From Hyphomicrobiales bacterium (lineage in GTDB: Bacteria; Pseudomonadota; Alphaproteobacteria; Rhizobiales; Beijerinckiaceae): DNA of 64,000 nt. Positions 7,315 through 15,562 of this stretch are shown one piece after another. Location: positions 1-64,000 of the forward strand of contig CANGLU010000006.1 of NCBI GenBank assembly GCA_947455025.1, written 5' to 3'. Positions within the stretch are counted from its first letter, which is position 1; the number at the start of each line of letters is the position of its first letter. Below the pieces are notes generated by a model. That model saw only the letters and a program-made list of their open reading frames with translations, was not told the origin of the DNA and ran no database searches. The position numbers and the translations under genes are program-made.

Positions 7315-8748
7315 TCAAAATTTATCAGCCTCCTCTAACGGCAACCTAATTTTAGGTAATTTTAGAATTTCGCGATGCAGTGCCAAAATTGGGAAATCGC
7401 CATAACTATTGGCTATGCTTCGGTCATTCTCATGACCTGTAATAGCGTTTTGATACTCCGTTGGAATTGCATATTGACGACAAAGTGACTTAAATCGGTG
7501 CCTCCAAGCATGATTGGGAGAAATATCTCGGTCATCAATTCCAATCGAACGTACCCAAGTCGTTATAAGTTTAGATCTAAACCGGGCTCCTCTAGGGTCC
7601 AAATTGTGGCTAAAAAGACATCCGTCGGGCTGTAGCTTCACAAATTCAAGGAACCCGAGAGTTATTAGCTGAGGATGGACTGGAACAATTCGATATGATT
7701 TTGTCTTAATCGACCCCGCTGACGGGGTTAGGTGAAGACACCAAATATCTTCATACTGGCGAACATCCTGCTTCCGTAATTGACATATTTCACCGATACG
7801 GGCGCCTGTATAAGCACAAAGCCATGGCGCCCATTTTCTGAGATGAAAAACGTGAACCTTCTCCTGCCCTCTTTTCAATAGCCATGATGAAACGAGAATT
7901 TTTTTCGCTTCTTCAGCCGTAAAGCCTTTAGGGCGATTTCTAAGTTTGACGACCTTAGGTAGCTTGATCTTCGTAAATGGATTATGCCCAACCAAATTAT
8001 TAGCTAAACCGAAATTAAATGTTGCTCGGGTCGCTCCTATGTAACCGCTTTCAATTGTCTTTGGAGCCTTACCTCGGGCGAGAAGATCATTTTTCCATCT
8101 TATCGCCATATCTCTATCAACAAGATTCGCTTCGCTATGTCCCAAAAATGCAACGAGTTCATTTATAGCCTTCTGCCAGTGGCTAATGGTTGATGGAGCG
8201 AGGTGCTTTGAATTAGCCTTATATTTCTGAAATAAATCACCGATTGAAATTTGAGGGAAATTTTCAAATGTCGCCCAAGTCGGTTGAGGTTGGAGGCTCG
8301 ATCCTTGAACTGGTGATGCAAGGGGTATTGGACGTAATTTTGTTGCTTTAAGACGACCCTTAGTCCTGTAACCTCTTAAGGAACGCTCTGCATTTTGAAT
8401 GAGCGATAAAGTTTCCGCATATTTTTGGGCTAATTCAACTTTCCCTAAATCTTTATGGTCGATTGCTGATTGAAGATGTTGCCTAATCACTTGCCATTCA
8501 GAAAAATGATTTTCTATCAACCTTTGGTCTTCGCGGTCGTCTTTTTGAAAGTCGCGGCGGGTCTCTAATTCAGCCTTAATATGTGATAAATATGATTTAG
8601 ATGTGTGTTTCAGCCAAACATATTTGAGAGCCAACTTGCTTACGGTCTGGCGTGCTATGCCATATGTTTTAGCTATATCTATAAGCGGTACACCTTTTTC
8701 GTAGCTCAGCTTAATTCGCCGAAGAATATTAGCATCAATTTTTCTCAT
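7315..8748 (-). CDS. tyrosine recombinase (phage-type integrase) with N-terminal helix-turn-helix
   Basis: A 477-residue site-specific recombinase. The C-terminal catalytic domain shows Arg in TGARIGEICQL, a Lys candidate in IKTKSYRIVPVHP, HAWRHRF, the late His in ITGHEND and the nucleophile Tyr in IANSYGDF. A SAM-like core-binding domain (DLFQKYKANSKHLAPSTISH) lies at about residues 172-250. Residues 1-45 form a helix-turn-helix (GVPLIDIAKTYGIARQTVSK) that ordinary integrases lack. All catalytic residues are present, so it is probably functional. The gene is clearly AT-rich and isolated between backbone genes sufE and an isochorismatase gene. It may be the last trace of an integrated element or a stand-alone recombinase. 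No flanking tRNA or att duplication was seen. Confidence 0.9.
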   Translation of the reverse strand: MRKIDANILRRIKLSYEKGVPLIDIAKTYGIARQTVSKLALKYVWLKHTSKSYLSHIKAELETRRDFQKDDREDQRLIENHFSEWQVIRQHLQSAIDHKDLGKVELAQKYAETLSLIQNAERSLRGYRTKGRLKATKLRPIPLASPVQGSSLQPQPTWATFENFPQISIGDLFQKYKANSKHLAPSTISHWQKAINELVAFLGHSEANLVDRDMAIRWKNDLLARGKAPKTIESGYIGATRATFNFGLANNLVGHNPFTKIKLPKVVKLRNRPKGFTAEEAKKILVSSWLLKRGQEKVHVFHLRKWAPWLCAYTGARIGEICQLRKQDVRQYEDIWCLHLTPSAGSIKTKSYRIVPVHPQLITLGFLEFVKLQPDGCLFSHNLDPRGARFRSKLITTWVRSIGIDDRDISPNHAWRHRFKSLCRQYAIPTEYQNAITGHENDRSIANSYGDFPILALHREILKLPKIRLPLEEADKF

Positions 8749-8803
8749 CCTACCCCCCTTGATTTATGAGGGTATCAGTTAAAAAGATTAGATTAAATTT
8801 AGG

Positions 8804-8842
8804 AACAAAAAAAGAAACTCCAGCCTTTCGGAAGGAGTTTCT
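8804..8842 (-). terminator. Rho-independent terminator (minus strand)
   Basis: Read on the minus strand: AGAAACTCC, a short loop, GGAGTTTCT, then a run of seven T. The stem is nine perfect base pairs. The nearest upstream minus-strand gene is the isochorismatase, whose stop is over 230 bases away, so either that transcript has a long tail or an unannotated RNA ends here. Confidence 0.8.
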
Positions 8843-8860
8843 ACGTCGACGCAATACCAA

Positions 8861-8877
8861 AATGACGCAACGTCATT
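8861..8877. repeat. 17-bp inverted repeat
   Basis: AATGACG-CAA-CGTCATT, a perfect seven-base dyad about 115 bases upstream of the integrase start. It could be an operator or a recombinase-binding site. Confidence 0.5.
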
Positions 8878-8934
8878 ATAAAATTGAAAATCACGACAAA
8901 TCAAGCAAAATTATCTGAAATCTTTATCGCTAGA

Positions 8935-8948
8935 TTTATAGCTATAAA
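8935..8948. repeat. 14-bp perfect palindrome
   Basis: TTTATAGCTATAAA reads the same on both strands. It lies in the AT-rich flank of the integrase, 58 bases from the other dyad. Possible regulator or recombinase site. Confidence 0.45.
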
Positions 8949-9074
8949 ATCGGCCTATCAGGGATATTTTGAATCCCAAATTATTATTCGGCTAAACTTT
9001 AGAATAACTCTGTTCTTAAATCGAGGCGTTTAAAGGCGTCTGCAATTCAAAATCGCCGTTAATTTTATGATAAT

Positions 9075-9641
9075 TCATCTTAATAGCGGCGCTAATTGTT
9101 TGAATTCTGGCGTACCTGACCGCTCAAGCCATTCGAAAAAAACCATCTCGGCCGAGACCATCGTAACACCAGCCGCCTTCAAACGACGACGCGCTGCTTC
9201 ACTGTCCGATAGTGCCCTACTTGAAACCGCATCGCCCACAACAAACACATCATAGCCCTGCGCTTTCGCATCAAGTGCGGTTTGCAACACGCAGACATGC
9301 GCTTCCATACCCACGAGAACGAGTTGACGACGATCGGAAAAGGAAGCCACATGCGCCGCAATCGCCTCATCGCGCAAACAGGAAAACGACGTCTTGGCAA
9401 AGACCGGCGATGCGTTACCACAGTGCGCGCGAAGCTCATGTTCCGTCGGCCCCAAGCCTTTCGGATATTGCTCGGTTAACGTGATTGGCACCTGCAACAC
9501 GCGCGCCGCTTCAACCAAAAACCGCGTCCGCTCGATCATGCCGTGCACGGCATGAATCGTCGGCAGCAATTTTTCCTGAATATCAATGATCAGAAGCTGC
9601 GATGCATTCCGGTTCATCAAAGGTTGCGGCAAGGGCGTCAT
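9075..9641 (-). CDS. isochorismatase-family hydrolase
   Basis: A 188-residue cysteine hydrolase of the isochorismatase/YcaC superfamily. The triad is Asp20 (LLIIDIQEKLL), Lys at about 84 (FAKTSFSC) and a nucleophilic Cys at about 116 (GMEAHVCVLQTA), with the usual cis-peptide region just before the Cys. The TEQYPKGLGPT segment is typical of the YcaC branch, whose substrates are unknown. Members include nicotinamidases and hydrolases of small amides, so no precise substrate should be assigned. It is 12 bases downstream of msrB and probably in the same transcript. Confidence 0.87.
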   Translation of the reverse strand: MTPLPQPLMNRNASQLLIIDIQEKLLPTIHAVHGMIERTRFLVEAARVLQVPITLTEQYPKGLGPTEHELRAHCGNASPVFAKTSFSCLRDEAIAAHVASFSDRRQLVLVGMEAHVCVLQTALDAKAQGYDVFVVGDAVSSRALSDSEAARRRLKAAGVTMVSAEMVFFEWLERSGTPEFKQLAPLLR

Positions 9642-9653
9642 CGCAATCGCGCC

Positions 9654-10070
9654 TTATGCTTCATCGGGGATAAAGTGCAACACCGTCGCATTGATGCAAT
9701 AGCGCAATCCCGTAGGCCGTGGCCCGTCGGGAAACACATGGCCGAGATGCGCATCGCACACCGCACACAACACTTCAATGCGGCGCATCCCCAGCGTTAA
9801 ATCTTCGTTCTCGATGATCAATCGCCGATCAACCGGTTGAAAAAAGCTCGGCCATCCCGTACCCGATTCAAACTTGGTCTGCGAGGTGAATAAATCCGTC
9901 TCGCAACACACGCATTGATATCGGCCTTTCCGCTTTTCATCCCAACCGGGCCCCGTGCACGCCCGCTCGGTGCCATGTTCGCGCGCGATGCGATATTGCT
10001 CCGGCGTCAAGCGCTCGCGCCATTCCGCCTCACTCAAAACCAATTTGGTCGGATAGGATGAATCATTCAT
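9654..10070 (-). CDS. msrB: peptide-methionine (R)-S-oxide reductase MsrB
   Basis: Reduces the R-epimer of methionine sulfoxide in proteins, using thioredoxin. About 138 residues from the ATG at 10070, which has AGGA upstream; an upstream ATG at 10112 would add 14 unconserved residues. Zinc-binding pairs are CVCC (GRYQCVCCETDLF) and CAVC (VLCAVCDAHLGHVF). The conserved KFESGTGWPSFFQP and the catalytic Cys in GLRYCINATVL are present. The missing mate, MsrA, is not in this window. It is followed by the isochorismatase-like gene on the same strand. Confidence 0.95.
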   Translation of the reverse strand: MNDSSYPTKLVLSEAEWRERLTPEQYRIAREHGTERACTGPGWDEKRKGRYQCVCCETDLFTSQTKFESGTGWPSFFQPVDRRLIIENEDLTLGMRRIEVLCAVCDAHLGHVFPDGPRPTGLRYCINATVLHFIPDEA

Positions 10071-10112
10071 TGGATCATGTCCTGTGCTCGCATCGTATGC
10101 TCTGTTTTTCAT

Positions 10113-10390
10113 TAGCAGAATTCAGGCTGAAAATATAGTTCTTCGCACCTTTGATAAAACCCGCTCTTTTTATCCGACGGCAAACGTTGCACCGTGCAAT
10201 GCAAAGCGGGGTTGCACCCTTCACGTCAGTTGATCTTCATGGATGATTGGCATATACTTTAGAAATTGAGTTTAAGTACGTATTTGTTTACCCAATGTTT
10301 TGATCTTTATTGCTTAAAATATAATTCAATCTCATCGCTTATTCTTATAAGTCGATCAACATTACGGCAATAAGCCCATCAAAGCTTGGG
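10113..10390. other. intergenic region upstream of mucR
   Basis: No gene seen. The part near mucR is AT-rich with many T-A steps, the kind of DNA that MucR/Ros proteins bind, so autoregulation is plausible (inference). The region also has to hold the msrB promoter on the minus strand. Confidence 0.4.
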
Positions 10391-10432
10391 ATGTTAAACG
10401 TCCCGTCAACCCTTGAAATGGATCATGGATCA

Positions 10433-10855
10433 ATGAGTGATCAAACGCCTTCGACGATGATGATCGAGCTTACGGCCGATATTGTGTCAGCCTATGTCAG
10501 CAACAATGCCGTCACGCCCACCGACCTGCCGAATTTAATCCATCGGGTTCACCATGCTTTGACGCATTTCAAACCCGCCGCTGCGACAGAAGAGCTGCTG
10601 GAACCGCAAAAACCTGCCGTTACCGTCAAAAAATCGATTACGCCCGATTATTTGATCTGTTTGGAAGACGGTAAAAAATTCAAATCGCTAAAGCGGCATC
10701 TGCGCTCGCAATATGGCATGTCGGCTGACGATTACCGTGAAAAATGGGGCCTTCCGGACGATTACCCTATGGTTGCCCCCAATTATGCCACCGCACGGTC
10801 CGCTTTGGCCAAAGAAATGGGTCTGGGCCAAAGCCGCCGAACGGCGCGCAAATAA
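10433..10855 (+). CDS. mucR: MucR/Ros-type zinc-finger transcriptional regulator
   Basis: About 140 residues from the ATG at 10433 (MSDQTPSTMMIELTADIVSAYVS); an upstream ATG at 10391 adds 14 residues. MucR proteins are H-NS-like global silencers of Hyphomicrobiales. They bind AT-rich DNA, oligomerise through the N-terminus and control exopolysaccharide, motility and virulence or symbiosis genes. The C-terminal DNA-binding finger is CLEDGKKFKSLKRHLRSQYG, followed by DDYREKWGLP and PMVAPNYATARSALAKEMGLG. The ligand set reads Cys, Asp, His, with Gln where some Ros-family fingers have a second His. A strong terminator follows at 10879. Confidence 0.94.
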   Translation: MSDQTPSTMMIELTADIVSAYVSNNAVTPTDLPNLIHRVHHALTHFKPAAATEELLEPQKPAVTVKKSITPDYLICLEDGKKFKSLKRHLRSQYGMSADDYREKWGLPDDYPMVAPNYATARSALAKEMGLGQSRRTARK

Positions 10856-10878
10856 CGCCATCACCGAAGAAATCGACA

Positions 10879-10904
10879 AGAGGCAAGGGCTTTGCCTCTT
10901 TTTC
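10879..10904 (+). terminator. Rho-independent terminator of mucR
   Basis: AGAGGCAA, a five-base loop, TTGCCTCT, then TTTTT. Eight base pairs, 23 bases past the mucR stop. Confidence 0.88.
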
Positions 10905-11027
10905 TTCGCGCCTTCGTCGGTTTGACGCATTGTCGTTTTAATGGAAACTGCCTAAATAGCTTCCATCCGGAAGGGCTTCGGCCTAACCGACTTATCCGAC
11001 CGATGAACAGAACACAGGGAGACCGCC

Positions 11028-11624
11028 ATGTTCAGCCTTCCCGAACTACCTTACGCCTATGACGCCCTTCAGCCCTATATGTCGAAGGAAACGCTGGAAT
11101 ATCACCACGACAAGCATCACCTTGCTTACGTGAACAACGGCAATAATTTGGTCAAGGGCACCGAATTCGAGGGCAAGTCGCTCGAAGAAATCGTTATCGG
11201 CTCCCATGGTAAAAATGCGCCCCTCTTCAACAATGCGGGCCAGCATTACAACCACATCCATTTCTGGCATTGGATGAAGCCGAATGGCGGTGGCGCCATT
11301 CCGGGCAAGATCGAAAAAGCGATCGTCTCGGATATCGGCTCCGTCGATAAATTCAAGGAAGACTTCATCGCCGCCGGCACCACGCAGTTCGGCTCCGGCT
11401 GGGCATGGCTCGCGGTGAAGGACGGCAAACTGATCGTCGCCAAGACGCCAAATGGCGAGAGCCCCCTCGTCTCCGGTGCCAAGCCGATCCTCGGTGTCGA
11501 CGTTTGGGAGCACTCTTACTACATCGATTATCGCAACCGTCGCCCTGACTATCTCAAGGCGTTCGTTGATCACCTGATCAACTGGGATTATGTGCTCGAA
11601 ATGTATGAAGCAGCGACCAAGTAA
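11028..11624 (+). CDS. sodB: superoxide dismutase, Fe type
   Basis: Converts superoxide to oxygen and hydrogen peroxide in the cytoplasm. The protein is 198 residues, the normal length. It opens FSLPELPYAYDALQPYMSKET. The metal ligands are visible as the first His in LEYHHDKHHLAYV (about 27), His in HYNHIHFWHWM (about 79), and Asp and His in DVWEHSYYIDYRNRRPDYL (about 162 and 166). The GTTQFGSGWAWL region with Gln at about 71-120 favours the Fe over the Mn form. The start has a GGGAGA site. It is monocistronic, with its own terminator at 11645-11670. Confidence 0.95.
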   Translation: MFSLPELPYAYDALQPYMSKETLEYHHDKHHLAYVNNGNNLVKGTEFEGKSLEEIVIGSHGKNAPLFNNAGQHYNHIHFWHWMKPNGGGAIPGKIEKAIVSDIGSVDKFKEDFIAAGTTQFGSGWAWLAVKDGKLIVAKTPNGESPLVSGAKPILGVDVWEHSYYIDYRNRRPDYLKAFVDHLINWDYVLEMYEAATK

Positions 11625-11644
11625 TCGCTTTTCAACGGCAATAA

Positions 11645-11670
11645 AAAAAGGGGCCTTCTGGCCCCTTTTT
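11645..11670. terminator. bidirectional terminator between sodB and the alcohol dehydrogenase gene
   Basis: AAAAGGGGCC-TTCT-GGCCCCTTTT with T's after it on the plus strand and an A-run before it, so it can stop transcription from both sides. The two genes are convergent, as expected. Confidence 0.9.
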
Positions 11671-11678
11671 CTTGCGCT

Positions 11679-12812
11679 TTAATAGACCTCGCTCAACATC
11701 GCGAGATAATCCGCTTCCGTTGCAGGTCTCGCATTCGTCGCATGCGTGTGATCAAGCATGGCGGCTTTGGCTATTGTTTGCAAGAGCGCTTCCGGCACGC
11801 CGATTTCTTTTAAAGTGGTGGGCAGTCCCAGCTTTTTACTGAAATTCGCCATGAAATCCGCGAGATTCTCTTTCTCACCAATCCCAACCGCCCGTTTTAA
11901 TCTTGGATAGGTCGTTTTACCCCCAACCGTCTCATTAAACCGCAGCACCGGCGGCAAAAGGATCGCGTTAAGCGTTCCATGGTGCAACCGTAATTCCCTA
12001 TATCCGCCAAGGGGATGGGAGAGGGCATGCACCGCGCCAAGCCCCTTTTGAAAGGCCAGCGCCCCCTCCATGGCGGCAATCATCATCTCCCGCCGGGCGG
12101 GTAAATCATGAGGCTTTTCAACCACTTGCGGCAAAGCAACAATCGCCCGCTCCAACCCGTCAATCGCAATAGCGGCCGCAACCGGATTATCAACAGGCGA
12201 AATAAACGTTTCAATACAATGGCTTATGGCATCCATCCCCGTTGCAGCCGTCAGCATCGGCGGCAGGCCGAGGGTCAGTTCCGGGTCACACATTGCCCGT
12301 TTCGGGATCAAAAACGGGGATAAAAGCCCCAATTTCCGCCCATCCTTGAAACTGATAATAGCCCCCCGCCCAACCTCACTCCCCGTCCCCGCGGTGGTCG
12401 GAATCGCCAAAACTGGGGCTGTTTTGGCCGTAATCCTGGCCATTCCGCCATTAATCACCGCGAAATCAGCCAGATTTCCTTCGTGAGTGGCCAATACCGC
12501 AACGGCCTTGGCCAAATCCATGGCCGAGCCACCCCCCAACGCAATCATCCCGTCGCATTTTTCCGCGCGGTAGGTAGAAAGCGCCTCATAAGCCGCTTCT
12601 TCGGTCGGATTTGCGGGTGTTTCAGCAAAAATCGGCGTTTTTTGATCAATTCCGCCGTCTTTAAGAACCATCTCCAATAGGCTAGCCGCCACAATCCCGC
12701 GATCGGTTATCACAAGGGGCCGTTCAATACCCGCAGCCTTCAAATCCTCCGCCAAAAAACGCCGAACGCCAGAATCGAGCCTAATTGTGGTCAAATAGGA
12801 TATCAAAGCCAC
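11679..12812 (-). CDS. iron-containing (group III) alcohol dehydrogenase
   Basis: About 377 residues from the GTG at 12812, chosen because AGGAGG lies six bases upstream; the upstream ATG at 12857 lacks this. NAD(P)-binding GGGSAMDLAKAVAVL and PTTAGTGSEVGR are present. Iron ligands are in the GMDAISHCIE segment (Asp/His) and in HALSHPLGG and DHTHATNARPATEADYL (His). The family interconverts alcohols and aldehydes or ketones; substrates range from ethanol and butanol to lactaldehyde and maleylacetate. The sequence alone does not decide the substrate. It stands alone, convergent with sodB. Confidence 0.9.
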   Translation of the reverse strand: MALISYLTTIRLDSGVRRFLAEDLKAAGIERPLVITDRGIVAASLLEMVLKDGGIDQKTPIFAETPANPTEEAAYEALSTYRAEKCDGMIALGGGSAMDLAKAVAVLATHEGNLADFAVINGGMARITAKTAPVLAIPTTAGTGSEVGRGAIISFKDGRKLGLLSPFLIPKRAMCDPELTLGLPPMLTAATGMDAISHCIETFISPVDNPVAAAIAIDGLERAIVALPQVVEKPHDLPARREMMIAAMEGALAFQKGLGAVHALSHPLGGYRELRLHHGTLNAILLPPVLRFNETVGGKTTYPRLKRAVGIGEKENLADFMANFSKKLGLPTTLKEIGVPEALLQTIAKAAMLDHTHATNARPATEADYLAMLSEVY

Positions 12813-13061
12813 GTTAAACCTCCTATTTTGGGCATTTCGGGCGCATTTTGCGCTCAAGTCCCGCCAATCTTCAAACCCGATGTGATATCATTCGTCCACG
12901 CATGACAAGTCTTTGAAAGCGCATTCAGAAAAGATTGTCAGCGCGCCATATTTGGTTTAATGACCCCAACGCGTCACATCGACACCCTTGGAGGCGTTGA
13001 CGCACCAACCGGCCGTCGGATCGGCTCGATCCAGGCGGCTTCTTTTTTGAAGGAATATCAC

Positions 13062-13703
13062 ATGTCCAATGCTGCAAAGCAGATTGATGCGACAGTACGC
13101 GCGTCGAACGGCAAGGGGGCCGCTCGTGCAGTTCGTCGTGAAGGCCGCGTTCCGGCCGTTATTTATGGCGGTGGCGCCGAGCCAACCTCCATTTCCCTCG
13201 ATTTCAACGCGACCAAGAAGTTGATTTTCGCTGGCCACTTCCTCACGACCGTGTTCGAGGTCAATGTGGACGGCAAGAAAATCCGCGTTATTCCGCGCGA
13301 TTATCAACTCGACCCCATTCGCGACCAACCGCTTCACGTTGACTTCCTCCGCCTGACCGCAGGCCAGAAGATCAAGGTCGAAGTTCCCGTCCACGTCATC
13401 AATCAGGCAGCTTCGCCAGGCATTAAGCGCGGTGGCGCGGTGAACCTCGTTCAGCATTCGATTGAAATGATGGTTCCTCCTGATGCGATCCCAGCTGGCG
13501 TTGATGTTGATCTGACCGGCGTCGAAATTGGTAAATCCATCCACGTCTCGATGCTCAAATTGCCGGCAAACTGCACCGTCGTTGATAAGTCGGATTTCAC
13601 AATCCTGACCATCGTCGCAACGGGCAGCATGAAAGATGAGCCAACGGCTGAAGCGGCGGCTCCTGCTGCAGCTGCTGCCAAAGCGGCACCTGCAAAGAAG
13701 TAA
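13062..13703 (+). CDS. rplY: 50S ribosomal protein L25 (CTC/TL5 long form)
   Basis: About 213 residues from the ATG at 13062, which has AAGGA eight bases upstream. An open frame reaches back to 12960 but looks like untranslated leader. The N-terminal L25 domain binds 5S rRNA (ARAVRREGRVPAVIYGGG, FEVNVDGKKIRVIPRDYQLDP, LHVDFLRL). The C-terminal TL5 beta domain follows (VPVHVINQAASPGIKRGGAVN, LTGVEIGKSIHVSML), with an Ala/Lys-rich tail (APAAAAAKAAPAKK). The gene is upstream of pth, as in most alphaproteobacteria, but a strong terminator lies between them. Confidence 0.95.
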   Translation: MSNAAKQIDATVRASNGKGAARAVRREGRVPAVIYGGGAEPTSISLDFNATKKLIFAGHFLTTVFEVNVDGKKIRVIPRDYQLDPIRDQPLHVDFLRLTAGQKIKVEVPVHVINQAASPGIKRGGAVNLVQHSIEMMVPPDAIPAGVDVDLTGVEIGKSIHVSMLKLPANCTVVDKSDFTILTIVATGSMKDEPTAEAAAPAAAAAKAAPAKK

Positions 13704-13728
13704 TCAGCGGCTAGCCGCATGAATTAGG

Positions 13729-13759
13729 CGCGCCGCGGGTCTCTCGCGGCGCGTTTTTT
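13729..13759 (+). terminator. Rho-independent terminator of rplY
   Basis: CGCGCCGCG, a seven-base loop, CGCGGCGCG, then TTTTTT: nine G-C-rich pairs. It separates rplY from pth, so pth must have its own promoter or depend on read-through. Confidence 0.9.
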
Positions 13760-13792
13760 ATGATCTCTATCAACGCATGAGAAAAATTGCCC

Positions 13793-14389
13793 ATGCTTCT
13801 CTTTGTCGGCCTCGGTAATCCCGGCTCGCGCTATGTCGGCAACCGCCACAATATCGGCTTCATGGCCGTCGAGGAAATCGCACGCCTTCATAAAGCCCCG
13901 CCATGGCGTCGCCGGTTTCAGGGCGCGACAACCGAGGCTTTGGTGGGCAATGAGAAAGTATTGTTTCTATTTCCCGAGACCTTCATGAATGAGTCCGGGC
14001 GCGCCGTCCAAGAAGCCATGCAATTTTATAAAATTGCGCTCAAAGACATTGTTGTTTTCCACGACGAGCTCGATTTACCCCCGGCAAAAATGCGGGTGAA
14101 GCTCGGCGGCGGCAATGCCGGGCATAATGGTTTGCGGTCCATTACCGCACAGTGTGGCAATGAGTATCGCCGCGTCCGCCTAGGCATTGGCCATCCGGGC
14201 CATAAAGACGCCGTGCATGGTTTCGTGCTGAGCGATTTTTCCAAAAGCGACCGCGAATGGGTTACAGACCTTTGCCGCGCAGTTGCGGAGCAAGCGCCGC
14301 TCCTCACATCCGGCCAAGACGCCACGTTCCAAAGCAAGGTGCATCTTTCTATGGAAGCCCGAGGATGGGGCGAGGAGAAGGGACAATAG
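13793..14389 (+). CDS. pth: peptidyl-tRNA hydrolase
   Basis: Releases tRNA from peptidyl-tRNA dropped by the ribosome. About 198 residues from the ATG at 13793; a TTG two codons upstream is also open. Motifs: [20 protein letters not shown] with the catalytic His of RHNIG (about 20), [30 protein letters not shown] with the conserved Asp, and [13 protein letters not shown]. The region [10 protein letters not shown] is also standard. It lies between rplY and ychF, the usual alphaproteobacterial order. Confidence 0.95.
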   Translation: MLLFVGLGNPGSRYVGNRHNIGFMAVEEIARLHKAPPWRRRFQGATTEALVGNEKVLFLFPETFMNESGRAVQEAMQFYKIALKDIVVFHDELDLPPAKMRVKLGGGNAGHNGLRSITAQCGNEYRRVRLGIGHPGHKDAVHGFVLSDFSKSDREWVTDLCRAVAEQAPLLTSGQDATFQSKVHLSMEARGWGEEKGQ

Positions 14390-14464
14390 CCTCCCTCCTT
14401 GCCTTTTGCTTCATTTCCCGACACAACCACGCTCAACCATTCCATCACACGGATATTCATCACC

Positions 14465-15562
14465 ATGGGTTTCAAATGCGGTATTGTCGGTCTGCCCAAT
14501 GTTGGCAAATCGACCCTCTTCAATGCACTCACGCAAACGGCAGCCGCTCAGGCGGCTAATTATCCGTTTTGTACCATTGAACCGAATGTTGGTGACGTTG
14601 CCGTTCCTGATCCTCGCATTGAGGCATTAGCCGCCATTGCGGGTTCGAAAGAGATCATTCCTACCCGCATCACCTTTGTCGACATTGCGGGTATTGTGCG
14701 CGGCGCGTCAAAGGGCGAAGGCCTTGGCAATCAATTCCTAGCCAATATCCGCGAGGTTGATGCCATTGCCCATGTCGTACGCTGTTTTGAAGATGGTGAC
14801 ATCACCCATGTCGAAGGCAAGATTGATCCGCTCGCCGATATCGAAACCATTGAAACGGAACTGATGCTCGCCGATCTCGAAAGTTTGGAGAAGCGCATCG
14901 TCCCGCTCGAGAAAAAAGCAAAAAGCGGCGATAAAGAAGCCAAAGAGCAAGTCGACATTATGACGCGCTGCTTAGCGTTTTTGCGCGATGGCCGCCCGGC
15001 GCGCCTTGTTGAGCGCTCGGCAGAAGAAGAACGCACCTTCCGTATGTTGACGCTGCTCACCGCCAAGCCCGTTCTCTATGTGTGCAATGTCGAGGAAGCG
15101 TCTGCCCATGATGGCAACGCGTTCTCGGCCAAAGTGATGGACTACGCCAAGAAAGAAGGCGCTAAAGCCGTCGTCGTCTCGGCCCAAATCGAGAGCGAAA
15201 TCGCGGTGATGGAAACAGCTGACCAGAAAGATTATTTGGATGCCGTTGGCCTCGATGAGCCGGGGCTTAACCGCGTCATCCGCGCGGGCTATGAGCTCTT
15301 GGATCTTGTGACCTATTTCACCGTCGGCCCTAAAGAGGCGCGCGCCTGGACAATTTCAAAAGGCACCAAAGGCCCCGCGGCCGCAGGCGTCATCCATACG
15401 GATTTCGAAAAAGGCTATATCCGCGCCGAAACCATCGCCTATGCCGACTACATCGCCAACAAAGGCGAAGCCGGCGCACGCGAGGCTGGAAAGTTCCGCC
15501 TCGAAGGCAAGGAATATGTCGTCGCCGATGGCGACGTGTTGCATTTCCGCTTTGCCAATTAA
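14465..15562 (+). CDS. ychF: redox-regulated ATPase YchF (Obg family)
   Basis: A 365-residue protein from the ATG at 14465 (MGFKCGIVGLPNVGKSTLFN), which is the family's usual length; an open frame extends upstream without conservation. It has the G1 motif GLPNVGKST, the G3 region FVDIAGIVRGASKGEGLGNQFL, and the G4-like segment YVCNVEE. That segment is the NxxE-type replacement that makes YchF prefer ATP over GTP. The C-terminal TGS domain (LVTYFTVGPKEARAWTISKG, then VADGDVLHFRFAN) binds ribosomes. The protein is associated with translation and the oxidative stress response. The last codons overlap a convergent SDR gene by 4 bases. Confidence 0.96.
   Translation: MGFKCGIVGLPNVGKSTLFNALTQTAAAQAANYPFCTIEPNVGDVAVPDPRIEALAAIAGSKEIIPTRITFVDIAGIVRGASKGEGLGNQFLANIREVDAIAHVVRCFEDGDITHVEGKIDPLADIETIETELMLADLESLEKRIVPLEKKAKSGDKEAKEQVDIMTRCLAFLRDGRPARLVERSAEEERTFRMLTLLTAKPVLYVCNVEEASAHDGNAFSAKVMDYAKKEGAKAVVVSAQIESEIAVMETADQKDYLDAVGLDEPGLNRVIRAGYELLDLVTYFTVGPKEARAWTISKGTKGPAAAGVIHTDFEKGYIRAETIAYADYIANKGEAGAREAGKFRLEGKEYVVADGDVLHFRFAN

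Larger units (their letters stand above)
8749..9074. other. AT-rich intergenic region behind the integrase
   Basis: No protein-coding gene is evident. The stretch contains a minus-strand terminator (8804-8842) and two palindromes (8861-8877 and 8935-8948). It may hold the integrase promoter, its operator, a recombination site or a small RNA. All of these are inferences from the palindromes and composition. Confidence 0.45.

Noticed and set aside
12960-13061. N-terminal extension of rplY
   Set aside because: The ATG at 13062 has a good Shine-Dalgarno and begins where L25 proteins begin.
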